Shown: one piece after another, positions 9,033 through 16,393 of the stretch | Position numbering within the stretch: the first letter of the stretch is position 1 | Layout: the number at the start of each line of letters is the position of its first letter | Origin: Fictibacillus arsenicus | GTDB lineage: Bacteria; Bacillota; Bacilli; Bacillales; Fictibacillaceae | Assembly (NCBI RefSeq): GCF_001999465.1 | Contig: NZ_MQMF01000003.1 | Span: 310,001 to 374,000 of the forward strand | Direction of reading: 5' to 3' | DNA: 64,000 nt | Notes under the pieces: model-generated | What the model was told of the DNA's origin: nothing | Database searches by the model: none | What the model saw: only the letters and a program-made list of their open reading frames with translations | Translations under genes and position numbers: made by a program

Positions 9033-9617
9033 ATGATCGACACAGTTATTATTATACTTCTTTCCTATTTGCTAGGCTCTATCCCCTTTGCGCTTTTAGT
9101 AGGAAAAATTGGTTATGGAATTGATATTCGCCAGCATGGAAGCGGTAATTTAGGCGGCACTAATACATTTCGGACTTTAGGTAAAAAAGCAGGGTTCATC
9201 GTTTCTGCGGCAGATGTATTAAAAGGAACACTTGCTGCCAGCTTGCCCTTACTGCTTAATGCAGACCTTCATCCATTGGTTGCAGGAATTCCCGCTGTCA
9301 TTGGACATTGTTATCCAGTCTTCGCAAAATTCAAGGGTGGAAAGGCTGTAGCAACATCTGGAGGAGTTCTATTGTTTGCAGAGCCATTATTATTTCTCTT
9401 GGTCTTGCTTACTTTCTTTTTATCTTTATACATAAGTAAATATGTATCTCTTTCTTCCATCATGGCTGGTGTGGGTTCAGTAATCTTAAGTCTTTTACTT
9501 GCTGATAACATTACTACTTATATACTGATTGGATTTACCCTCTTTTTATTGTACAGACATAGACAGAATATTGTCCGGATCGCTAAGAAAACTGAGCCAA
9601 AAGTAAAATGGATTTAA
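9033..9617 (+). CDS. plsY: Glycerol-3-phosphate acyltransferase PlsY
   Basis: 194 residues, an integral membrane enzyme that moves the acyl group from acyl-phosphate to glycerol-3-phosphate, the first step of phospholipid synthesis with PlsX. The three active-site motifs are visible: [11 protein letters not shown] (about 38-48), [14 protein letters not shown] (about 91-104) and a later loop near 145-150. Five hydrophobic helices are evident, and the length equals B. subtilis PlsY. AGGGGTG precedes the ATG. In B. subtilis plsY neighbours parE; here it stands alone between transporter and spore genes. Confidence 0.95.
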   Translation: MIDTVIIILLSYLLGSIPFALLVGKIGYGIDIRQHGSGNLGGTNTFRTLGKKAGFIVSAADVLKGTLAASLPLLLNADLHPLVAGIPAVIGHCYPVFAKFKGGKAVATSGGVLLFAEPLLFLLVLLTFFLSLYISKYVSLSSIMAGVGSVILSLLLADNITTYILIGFTLFLLYRHRQNIVRIAKKTEPKVKWI

Positions 9618-9620
9618 CGA

Positions 9621-9672
9621 GGGGCTGTCCCAAAAGTAAGATAAACTTACTTTTGGCAGCCCCTAATTTTTT
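9621..9672 (+). terminator. Terminator hairpin, GGGGCTG family
   Basis: GGGGCTG...CAAAAGTAAG pairs with CTTACTTTTG...CAGCCCC to give a stem of about 17 bp followed by a T-rich run. Related hairpins occur at 9790, 12612 and 12966. Confidence 0.8.
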
Positions 9673-9714
9673 ATTTTTATCAAAATAAAAAATAAAGAAA
9701 ATCGCCAAAATTTA

Positions 9715-9779
9715 GTTATCTAATCGAGTTAATTAGATGACCAACTATTTTATAACGATGTACGTTATCTAAATAGGTT
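9715..9779. other. Two stable hairpins of unknown function between plsY and the YjcZ-type gene
   Basis: The 366-base gap after plsY contains no gene. Between two terminator-like hairpins are two more: GTTATCTAAT/ATTAGATGAC (10 bp) and AACTATTT...ATAACG/CGTTAT...AAATAGGTT (about 14 bp with one bulge). Neither is followed by a T run. It could be a small RNA, a mobile repeat remnant or chance in AT-rich DNA. Confidence 0.4.
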
Positions 9780-9789
9780 TAAATAAAAT

Positions 9790-9836
9790 GAGGCATGTCT
9801 TAAAAAGTTTCATACTTTTAAGTCAGCCCCTTTTTT
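9790..9836 (+). terminator. Terminator-like hairpin, AAAAGT family
   Basis: GAGGC...CTTAAAAAGT pairs with ACTTTTAAG...GCCCC and is followed by TTTTTT. It is the second member of a pair around the structured segment at 9715-9779. Confidence 0.65.
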
Positions 9837-9983
9837 CTTATATTTTAAAAAAATAGGCTCTTCTCCTTAAAAAGTACAGGCGATTTCACTAAAAACTCCG
9901 CATTTGTCCGTGTCCGTTTAGGTGTTTCGGTCATATGGTGTAATGTGACGTTGACCTATACTTAAATTTTTGGAGGGACTGAA

Positions 9984-10217
9984 ATGGAAAATAAGAAAAT
10001 GAATATGCCTTATGGTGACAATATGAATATTGGTATGAAGCCAGTAGCTAACATGCCTCTTCACGGTGGATACGGCGGTGGCTATGGTCATGGTTATGGT
10101 TATGGATGTGGATTCTTAATTATTGTTGTTCTATTCATTCTATTAATCATTATCGGTGCTACAGCTTTCCATGGTAAAGACGACTGCGATAAAGATGAAT
10201 CTTCATCATCTCATTAA
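9984..10217 (+). CDS. YjcZ/SscA-like small sporulation protein
   Basis: 77 residues. The N-terminus is Met/Asn-rich, followed by a Gly-Tyr-rich segment (about 36-52: [14 protein letters not shown]) and then one hydrophobic helix, [14 protein letters not shown], ending in an acidic Asp/Ser tail. The Gly-Tyr run joined to this helix is characteristic of the YjcZ family, small spore-envelope peptides that include the spore coat assembly protein SscA. The ATG has TTGGAGGG before it. It is longer than the usual 26-50 residues because of the N-terminal extension. It is monocistronic and probably transcribed in the mother cell. Confidence 0.75.
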   Translation: MENKKMNMPYGDNMNIGMKPVANMPLHGGYGGGYGHGYGYGCGFLIIVVLFILLIIIGATAFHGKDDCDKDESSSSH

Positions 10218-10235
10218 TGTAATTATTTTATAAAA

Positions 10236-10271
10236 AAAAGAGAGGAGCGAATCCGCTTCTCTCTTTTAATG
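10236..10271. terminator. Bidirectional terminator
   Basis: A 14-bp stem AAAAGAGAGGAGCG/CGCTTCTCTCTTTT with an AATC loop and A/T runs on both sides. It serves the YjcZ-type gene on the plus strand and could serve brxA from the other side. Confidence 0.85.
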
Positions 10272-10318
10272 TCCTGTGATAAAATTAAAATTCACATTAC
10301 CAAAATTAACCATAACGA

Positions 10319-10747
10319 TTAACAGTGCTGGTCATAAGCTCCTAACAGGTTTTCCAGGATTTCTTCTGGTGAATGATTTTCAATGTTATGTCTGTGGATA
10401 AAATGCACGACTTTTCCATCTTTTAAAAGAGCCATCGAAGGAGAAGACGGCGGGATATCACCAAAGAATTCTCTGATCTGTGCAGTTGCTTCTTTATCCT
10501 GACCGGCAAATACAGTAGCAAACTGGTCTGGTTTTACTGAGTGGTTCAATGATGCCACTGCTACAGGACGAGCAAGACCTGCTGCGCATCCGCATACGGA
10601 GTTAATTACCACAAGTGCAGTTCCTTCAGTTTCTTGCATAAAATAATTTACTTCTTCTGGTGTCTTTAATTCTTCAAATCCAGCACGAGTCAATTCATCT
10701 CTCATAGGCTGAGCCATTTGTTTCATATATTCTTCATAGGCATTCAT
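10319..10747 (-). CDS. brxA: Bacilliredoxin BrxA (YphP)
   Basis: 142 residues. This thioredoxin-fold protein removes bacillithiol from S-bacillithiolated proteins after oxidative stress. The active site is CGC in NSVCGCAAGLARP (about 49-61), with FAGQDKEAT and PPSSPSMALLKDG downstream. The N-terminus AYEEYMKQ and C-terminus ending in HC match BrxA (YphP) better than its paralogue BrxB (YqiW). The ATG follows CAGGAGG. It lies 66 bases after an SDR-like gene on the same strand with no terminator between, so co-transcription is possible. Confidence 0.9.
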   Translation of the reverse strand: MNAYEEYMKQMAQPMRDELTRAGFEELKTPEEVNYFMQETEGTALVVINSVCGCAAGLARPVAVASLNHSVKPDQFATVFAGQDKEATAQIREFFGDIPPSSPSMALLKDGKVVHFIHRHNIENHSPEEILENLLGAYDQHC

Positions 10748-10813
10748 AAATTATTCCTCCTGATAACGAATCTTTTACATACAATGTTATTATAGCGTAA
10801 TTAAGCTATTTAT

Positions 10814-11476
10814 TTAACTGTTTCGGCTTAACTCATGAATAGCAGAGTTTTCAATGATGTTCACTTGCTTATTTGAAAAAGCAAAGCTTGCTTTAATCAT
10901 TGCTTTGGCAACATTGCTCGCATCGATCGGTTTATATTTTTTTGGAAAAATATAAGGAACAACTGAATAAACCTTTTCTGCAAATCTTTCTCCGAAACGA
11001 AATTCATTACGGTCACCAATTAATAAGGAAGGTCTTACGATAGTAAGATTTTTAATCTTTAAGGAGATCAATTGTGTTTCCATCTCCCCTTTTACTCGGT
11101 TGTAAAAGAACGAGGATTTGGAATCTGCACCCATTGCAGAAATGATTGCAACATTTTGAACGTTTAACTTAATCGATAACCTTGCCAGTTTAACAGGAAT
11201 GTTGAGGTCAACCTCTTTAAACCTTTCTTTTGTTTGTGCTTTTTTCATAGTTGTACCAATACAAATTATCATGCTGTCTGCTTCAACGTTCTCAATCTCA
11301 TATTCTGGACTTGTAAAGTCAAACAAAATCTCTTTAATTTTAGGATGTTTTATTTTTGATTTAATTCTAACGAGCAGGATTATTTCTTTGCAAGACTGGT
11401 CAGCAATTAGCTGTTTTACAACTTCTTTGCCAACAAGACCGCTCGATCCTGCTAAAATAACAGTTTTTTCATTCAT
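10814..11476 (-). CDS. NAD(P)-binding atypical SDR oxidoreductase (HTATIP2-like)
   Basis: 220 residues. A single Rossmann domain starts right at the N-terminus with the dinucleotide motif AGSSGLVGKEV (about 9-19). It continues with IICIGTTM and IISAMGADSKSSFFYNRVKGEME, the Tyr/Lys region of atypical SDRs, then LTIVRPSLLIGDR. This pattern fits the HTATIP2/HIM1-like NAD(P)H-binding group. Substrate unknown. GAAGGG precedes the ATG. It is divergent from a second, larger SDR gene with only 60 bases between them, which suggests shared control. Confidence 0.75.
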   Translation of the reverse strand: MNEKTVILAGSSGLVGKEVVKQLIADQSCKEIILLVRIKSKIKHPKIKEILFDFTSPEYEIENVEADSMIICIGTTMKKAQTKERFKEVDLNIPVKLARLSIKLNVQNVAIISAMGADSKSSFFYNRVKGEMETQLISLKIKNLTIVRPSLLIGDRNEFRFGERFAEKVYSVVPYIFPKKYKPIDASNVAKAMIKASFAFSNKQVNIIENSAIHELSRNS

Positions 11477-11536
11477 ACTTATAATCCCTTCTGCTTATTA
11501 AAATCTTAGAAAATATTAAGACAGGCTGGTGCTAAT

Positions 11537-12601
11537 TTGGAACATACTTATTTTATCACTGGATTTCCAGGTTTTATAGCTACAAAACTATTTGAATCAC
11601 TTCAACACAAATATCCTTCATCACAATTTTATTTGCTTACTCTAAAACAAGAGAGAAAGATTGCTGAACAAAAACTTAAAGACTATGGAAAAAACACCGT
11701 TCTTTTAGAAGGCGATATTACAAAAAAAGGACTTGGTCTGCCTGATTATTTGAGGAGAGAAATAGCAGAAAAAATGACACATTGTATACACCTTGCTGCT
11801 CTTTACGATTTAACGGCAGCTTATTCTCCTTCTTATTCTTGTAATGTACTTGGCACTGAAAATGTAATAAAATTTCTGAAAACTTGTAAAAAAATGAAAC
11901 GTTTTGGTTATTTCAGCACTGCCTATGTATCAGGAAATGATAAAGGAAAAATAGTAGAATCCAGTATGTCAGAACCTGGTGGCTTTAGGAACTATTATGA
12001 ACAAACAAAGTATGAGGCAGAACGAATGGTAAGGATGTATATGGATAAACTGCCAATCACCATATTTAGACCTGGAATCATAGTAGGTGATTCTAGAACT
12101 GGTGAAACTATAAAGTTTGATGGCCCTTATTTTATGATGCAATTCTTAAGAAGACTATCTGCTTTGCCAATCCCTTATATCGGGCGTACAACTTCTAAAA
12201 TTCATCTTGTTCCGGTTGACTTTATTGTTAATGCTTCTGTATTTTTGATGCACGATAAACGTGGGGAGTCCAAAACTTATCATTTATTAAGTCCATCATC
12301 GCCAAAGATCTATGATGCGTATACGTTAATATGCAAAGAGCTTAATGACAAGAAGCCTAGCTGGCATTTGCCTCGATCAATTGCTGATCGAATGCTAGCC
12401 ATTTCTTTTATCTCAAAATGGCTTGGTGTACCCCGTGAAACTATTTCTTACTTCTCACATGAAGCAGAGTATGATACTTCTCAACTAGTCGAAGATCTAG
12501 AAGGTACTGGTATAACATGCCCGCCTTTTGAAAAATATGTGCCAGTACTTGTACGGTACTATAAAGAAAATGCTGCTGATGTTTCGTTAAAGCGTTATTA
12601 G
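11537..12601 (+). CDS. Extended SDR / fatty acyl-CoA reductase-like NAD(P)-binding protein
   Basis: 354 residues from a TTG start. The cofactor motif is GFPGFIA (about 9-15, a GxxGxxG variant). A Tyr-x-x-x-Lys-like catalytic pair lies in YYEQTKYEAE, and ITIFRPGIIVGDSRTGE is typical of the NAD_binding_4 (male sterility) group, which includes acyl-CoA and carboxylic-acid reductases. No reductase-specific C-terminal partner domain is visible beyond about 290, so the true substrate is open. It is divergent from the smaller SDR gene and followed by a hairpin and a repeat element. Confidence 0.7.
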   Translation: MEHTYFITGFPGFIATKLFESLQHKYPSSQFYLLTLKQERKIAEQKLKDYGKNTVLLEGDITKKGLGLPDYLRREIAEKMTHCIHLAALYDLTAAYSPSYSCNVLGTENVIKFLKTCKKMKRFGYFSTAYVSGNDKGKIVESSMSEPGGFRNYYEQTKYEAERMVRMYMDKLPITIFRPGIIVGDSRTGETIKFDGPYFMMQFLRRLSALPIPYIGRTTSKIHLVPVDFIVNASVFLMHDKRGESKTYHLLSPSSPKIYDAYTLICKELNDKKPSWHLPRSIADRMLAISFISKWLGVPRETISYFSHEAEYDTSQLVEDLEGTGITCPPFEKYVPVLVRYYKENAADVSLKRY

Positions 12602-12611
12602 TAAAAAGTAA

Positions 12612-12661
12612 GGGGGCTATCAAAAAAGTGAAGTGAATTTACTTTTGGCAGCCCCTATTAT
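12612..12661 (+). terminator. Terminator hairpin, GGGGCTG family
   Basis: GGGGGCT...AAAAAAGTGAAG pairs with TTACTTTT...AGCCCC and is followed by TATTATTTATTTT. It is close in sequence to the hairpin after plsY. Confidence 0.7.
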
Positions 12662-12687
12662 TTATTTTTACAAAATAAAAAAATAAA

Positions 12688-12953
12688 ATCCTCTGCTATT
12701 GGAAGTAGTTGATTTCCGTTCCAGGATGCTCGCTTTCAGGGGGGCGTGCGGTGAGCCTTCTCTGCGCTTTGCGCCATTAGAAGTCTCACCTGTCCCGCTG
12801 CTCCCGCAGGACAAGAAAGGCTTCGTCAGGATTACATCGCAAGAAGAAAATGTGATTTTTCATTTTCGAGGAGTCTCCCACCTTGCACTCCAACCAACTT
12901 GTCAATGAAGAGAATAAAAAAATGAGCCGAAAGCAACAAACTTTTAGAGAAAA
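12688..12953. repeat. Dispersed structured repeat, copy 1
   Basis: About 265 bases, GC-rich against an AT-rich background. It contains the core TTGATTTCCGTTCCAGGATG, a GCGCTTTGCGCC hairpin, TCTCACCTGTCCCGCTG and CTCCAACCAACTTG, and ends in AAAGCAACAAACTTTTAGAG. It shares these blocks with the elements at 18808, 35264, 42634 and 46968. There is no coding capacity. It fills most of the 411-base gap before pncA. Confidence 0.75.
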
Positions 12954-12965
12954 ACCAAAATAAAT

Positions 12966-13013
12966 GAGGAATGACCCCAAAAGTTTTATACTTTCGAGTC
13001 ATCCCTCTGTTTT
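12966..13013. terminator. AAAAGT-type hairpin between the repeat and pncA
   Basis: GAGGAATGACCCC...AAAAGT pairs imperfectly with ACTTTCGAGTCATCCCTC and is flanked by A/T runs on both sides. It probably ends pncA transcription. It forms a pair with the hairpin at 12612 around repeat copy 1. Confidence 0.6.
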
Positions 13014-13585
13014 TAAACGAGACTGTTGTTCTTACTGACAACTTCTGCTCCTAGTGTATTTTTAAAATGGGATAGCGCCCATTCATGCCCTGGCTGGCTA
13101 AAACTTTGTACAGCATCCTCGTGTATCACAATTGAAAAACCTTTATTGTATGCATCTACAGCAGTATGTAATACACAAATGTCAGTACATACTCCTGTCA
13201 GATGTACTTCTTGAATATTTCTCTCCCTTAGTTTAATCTCCAGATCTGTACCCGCAAAAGCACTATAGCGAGTTTTATCAAGCCATAAAATATTATTTTC
13301 CGGCCGAGCCATGTTCTCAACAAATACATCCTTAAGCTTTCCGTACAGTTCCCTGCCTTCAGTATTCCTGATATTATGTGGAGGAAACAGTTTGCTCTCT
13401 GGGTGATACTGATCGTTCTCGTCATGAACATCTACTGCAAATACAACATAATCGTCATTTTTAATAAATTCTTCAGTAATTGCTGTGATTCTTTCTTCTA
13501 TTGCCTGACCTGGTTTTCCGCAAGTCAGCTTCCCTTCATTGGCTACAAAATCGTTTGTGTAATCAATAACTACTAAAGCTTTCAT
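13013..13585 (-). CDS. pncA: Nicotinamidase / isochorismatase-family cysteine hydrolase
   Basis: 190 residues. It hydrolyses nicotinamide to nicotinate for NAD salvage. The catalytic set is Asp8 (IDYTNDF), Lys104 (LDKTRYSAF) and Cys137 (GVCTDICVLH). The metal ligands Asp52, His54 and His71 are in AVDVHDEND and FPPHN. The whole sequence follows B. subtilis YueJ/PncA closely in length and motifs. AGGAGG precedes the ATG. It starts 13 bases after the MgtC-type gene, so the two are likely one operon. Confidence 0.9.
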   Translation of the reverse strand: MKALVVIDYTNDFVANEGKLTCGKPGQAIEERITAITEEFIKNDDYVVFAVDVHDENDQYHPESKLFPPHNIRNTEGRELYGKLKDVFVENMARPENNILWLDKTRYSAFAGTDLEIKLRERNIQEVHLTGVCTDICVLHTAVDAYNKGFSIVIHEDAVQSFSQPGHEWALSHFKNTLGAEVVSKNNSLV

Positions 13586-13598
13586 TTTTTCCTCCTAT

Positions 13599-14279
13599 TT
13601 AATCAAGTGTCTCAATTTCTACACTTCTTATTCCCTGAATTTTTTTTACATCATCATATAGATCAGTGGTGTACCTTTTTTCATAAATGGAAGCAGCCAT
13701 CTCCATTTTCCGGTTATCATTCTCTAGATCCTTAATTCTTACATTTACAATACGTACGTTGAGCTCGTTAATTTGTTTCATTACATCACTCATGTTTGTT
13801 TCGGGTTCTACGATTAATTTTAATTTTACATCAATCTGTCTTAATGCTTTTGGACCTATCCATTTCATAATCAAAGGTATCAATTCTACGCTGATTAAAA
13901 TTAACAAAGCTCCAGCTGCAGCCTCTTTGTAAAAACCTGCCCCAGCTGCAATTCCCAAACCCGATGCCCCCCAAATCATTGCAGCTGTTGTAAGCCCTGA
14001 AATGACATCGTTGCTTCTTCTTAATATTACTCCTGCACCAAGAAAACCTATTCCGCTCACTATCTGTGCAGCAAGACGCATAGGGTCCATAACGGTTTGT
14101 CCTGATACAGTAGAGAATTGTTCAGCTGATTCAATGCTGACAATGGTGAGCAAACAACTGCTGATTGAGATGACTAGGCTTGTTTTAAGCCCTACTGGTT
14201 TGTTTTTTAATTCGCGTTCGATACCAATTATTAATCCGAAAAAAGCGGATATCCCTAATTTAACTAAGACAACACTCAT
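13599..14279 (-). CDS. MgtC/SapB family membrane protein
   Basis: 226 residues. Four to five membrane helices fill residues 1-135: an N-terminal helix, GLIIGIERELKNKPVGLKT typical of MgtC, then RLAAQIVSGIGFLGAGVI. A cytosolic ACT-like domain (about 145-226) follows. MgtC proteins modulate ATP synthase or adaptation to low magnesium; the exact role of Bacillus members is unsettled. AGAGGTG precedes the ATG. It is the first gene of a two-gene unit with pncA and is divergent from the ywcB/ywcA-like pair. Confidence 0.85.
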   Translation of the reverse strand: MSVVLVKLGISAFFGLIIGIERELKNKPVGLKTSLVISISSCLLTIVSIESAEQFSTVSGQTVMDPMRLAAQIVSGIGFLGAGVILRRSNDVISGLTTAAMIWGASGLGIAAGAGFYKEAAAGALLILISVELIPLIMKWIGPKALRQIDVKLKLIVEPETNMSDVMKQINELNVRIVNVRIKDLENDNRKMEMAASIYEKRYTTDLYDDVKKIQGIRSVEIETLD

Positions 14280-14367
14280 GATGTTTGCACCTCTTCTCTG
14301 TTTTTGTCCTTACTTAATAATACGCAAACTACAGTATATATTCCTTCTAAACATTAAGCTTATTAAT

Positions 14368-14397
14368 TTGAATTGGTAATGGTTTTCCGTTTATAAT
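14368..14397 (+). promoter_or_regulatory. Sigma-A type promoter of the symporter operon
   Basis: TTGAAT, an 18-base spacer and TATAAT, located about 90 bases before the first gene of the symporter pair. Confidence 0.6.
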
Positions 14398-14414
14398 AAT
14401 AAAAGTATTATTAT
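14393..14414. promoter_or_regulatory. Inverted repeat overlapping the -10, possible operator
   Basis: ATAATAAT, six bases, then ATTATTAT: 8-bp perfect arms beginning inside the -10 box and covering the likely start site. The position is right for a repressor site, but the AT-only arms weaken the case. Confidence 0.35.
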
Positions 14415-14487
14415 CTGAAAATAAAAATAATTCTGTAAAGGGGGTTTAATGAAAGTATTCCACAACACACTTAAAGGAGGAAGTTCA

Positions 14488-14823
14488 GTGTTACCTAAAA
14501 AACAGAAAAACTATGAAGAACCAAGGTATAGCGAAATTGTTCATTCAAATTATTTTAAGCAGCTGATGGAAGAAAAAAAGCGATTTATTTTACCGATGAC
14601 TTTATTTTTTTTACTGTTCTATTTCAGTCTTCCCGTCTTAACAGCTTATTCGGATGTCTTAAATAACAAAGCAATCGGTGATATATCCTGGGCATGGATT
14701 TTTGCTTTTGCACAATTCATTATGACATGGGCACTTTGCATGATTTATACAAAAAAAGCAAAACGATTTGATGAACTTGCAGAAAAAGTTGTATCTGAAA
14801 TGGACAAGGAGGTCTCTTCATGA
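14488..14823 (+). CDS. DUF485 membrane protein, symporter partner (YwcB-like)
   Basis: 111 residues. It starts at a GTG with AAAGGAGG seven bases upstream; an ATG 39 bases earlier has AAGGGGG but spacing of only four. A cytosolic N-terminus (YSEIVHSNYFKQLMEEKKRF, typical of DUF485) leads into two membrane helices (about 33-53 and 70-92). DUF485 proteins are encoded before acetate-type sodium:solute symporters and are thought to be their small subunit. The stop codon overlaps the symporter start (ATGA), which implies translational coupling. Confidence 0.88.
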   Translation: MLPKKQKNYEEPRYSEIVHSNYFKQLMEEKKRFILPMTLFFLLFYFSLPVLTAYSDVLNNKAIGDISWAWIFAFAQFIMTWALCMIYTKKAKRFDELAEKVVSEMDKEVSS

Positions 14824-16361
14824 ATGGTACAGCGTTTACTTTATTCTTAGCAATTGTTGCCCTTACTTTAGTCATTACATATTTTGCTTCTAAAAGGACA
14901 AAAACAACGAGTGATTTCTATACAGCTGATGGCGGTCTTACTGGAATGCAGAATGGACTGGCCATCGCAGGAGATTATATGTCGGCTGCGTCGTTTTTAG
15001 GTATAGCAGGTTCAATCGCTCTAGCTGGATTTGACGGCTTCTTCTACAGCATTGGGTTTTTAGTTGCTTATCTTGTTGTTTTATATCTAGTAGCGGAACC
15101 TCTTCGAAATTTAGGAAAATATACGATGGCAGATATGATTGCTGCCCGGTTTAATGACAAAAAAGTGCGCGGTGTTGCAGCATTGAATACTATTGCGATT
15201 TCAACATTCTACATGGTCGCTCAGCTTGTTGGCGCAGGCGCGCTTATTAAGCTTCTCCTCGGAATCGATTATGTATATTCTGTACTGATCGTTGGTGTCT
15301 TGATGACTGTCTATGTTGTATTTGGCGGAATGACAGCTACATCCTGGGTACAGATTGTAAAAGCAGTTCTTTTAATGATTGGGACTTTTATTATATCAGT
15401 TATGGTTTTTGCAAAGTTTGGATTTAGTTTTACAGAAATGTTTGCACAAGTAAAGCAATCTACTCCATTAGGAGAATCTTTCTTGAATCCGGGCAATAAG
15501 TTTAAAGATCCGCTTGATACAATTTCATTGAATTTAGCACTTGTGCTAGGAACAGCTGGACTTCCGCACATATTAATCAGGTTCTTCACTGTTAAAGATG
15601 CACCGACTGCGAGAAAGTCTGTGGTATATGCAACATGGCTTATAGGTGCTTTTTATATTATGACGATCTTCTTAGGATTTGGTGCTGCAGCATTTGTTGG
15701 ACAAGACAACATCGTAGCAGCAAATGCTGCAGGAAACATGGCCGCTCCCCTATTAGCACAAGTATTAGGCGGTGAATTCCTATTCGCATTCGTTTCAGCT
15801 GTTGCTTTCGCGACTATATTAGCGGTAGTTGCCGGTCTAGTTTTATCAGCAGCTTCAGCATTTGCACACGACTTTTATACACATATTGTCCGAAAAGGTA
15901 AAGCGACTGAAAAGGAACAGATGAAAGCAGCAAAATGGGCATCAGTCGGTGTTGCGATTATATCCATTATTTTGGCTTTATTCGCTCAAAAATTGAATGT
16001 AGCATTCCTAGTATCACTTGCCTTTGCAGTTGCTGCTAGTGCGAATCTTCCCATTATTTTATTGACGATTTTTTGGAAACGCTTTAACACTGCAGGTGCT
16101 GTTACTGGTATGCTTGTGGGATTATTAAGTTCTCTTATTCTTGTAGCTTTGTCTCCAAGTGTATGGTCTCCAGTAGAGGGAGCAGCCATTCTAACAGGAG
16201 AAGCTATTTTCCCTCTTGCTAACCCTGGTATTGTTTCGATCCCTCTTGGTTTCTTAGGCGCATATGTAGGAACAATGCTATCTAAGCCGTCTGATGAAGA
16301 CAAGTTTAATGAAATTCTTGTAAAAGCTAATACAGGTTCAGGACTGCGTAAAGGGGCATAA
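14820..16361 (+). CDS. Cation:acetate/monocarboxylate symporter (SSF family, YwcA/ActP-like)
   Basis: 513 residues with about 13 membrane helices. It contains FYTADGGLTGMQNGLAIAGDYMSAASFLG, the sodium-site region of the solute:sodium symporter family, and GLPHILIRFFTVKDA, which marks the ActP/YwcA acetate permease branch. It most likely imports acetate or a similar short acid. It overlaps the DUF485 gene by four bases. A strong terminator follows. Length is close to B. subtilis YwcA. Confidence 0.88.
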   Translation: MNGTAFTLFLAIVALTLVITYFASKRTKTTSDFYTADGGLTGMQNGLAIAGDYMSAASFLGIAGSIALAGFDGFFYSIGFLVAYLVVLYLVAEPLRNLGKYTMADMIAARFNDKKVRGVAALNTIAISTFYMVAQLVGAGALIKLLLGIDYVYSVLIVGVLMTVYVVFGGMTATSWVQIVKAVLLMIGTFIISVMVFAKFGFSFTEMFAQVKQSTPLGESFLNPGNKFKDPLDTISLNLALVLGTAGLPHILIRFFTVKDAPTARKSVVYATWLIGAFYIMTIFLGFGAAAFVGQDNIVAANAAGNMAAPLLAQVLGGEFLFAFVSAVAFATILAVVAGLVLSAASAFAHDFYTHIVRKGKATEKEQMKAAKWASVGVAIISIILALFAQKLNVAFLVSLAFAVAASANLPIILLTIFWKRFNTAGAVTGMLVGLLSSLILVALSPSVWSPVEGAAILTGEAIFPLANPGIVSIPLGFLGAYVGTMLSKPSDEDKFNEILVKANTGSGLRKGA

Positions 16362-16364
16362 AGT

Positions 16365-16393
16365 AAAAACCGGCTGTCAATCAGCCGGTTTTT
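16365..16393. terminator. Bidirectional terminator
   Basis: A 12-bp stem AAAAACCGGCTG/CAGCCGGTTTTT with a TCAAT loop. It is shared by the symporter and the convergent permease, whose last codons it overlaps. Confidence 0.9.

Noticed and set aside
12688-12953. Insertion sequence remnants
   Set aside because: None of the five repeat copies contains a transposase fragment in any frame; reading frames within them are short and unlike known proteins.
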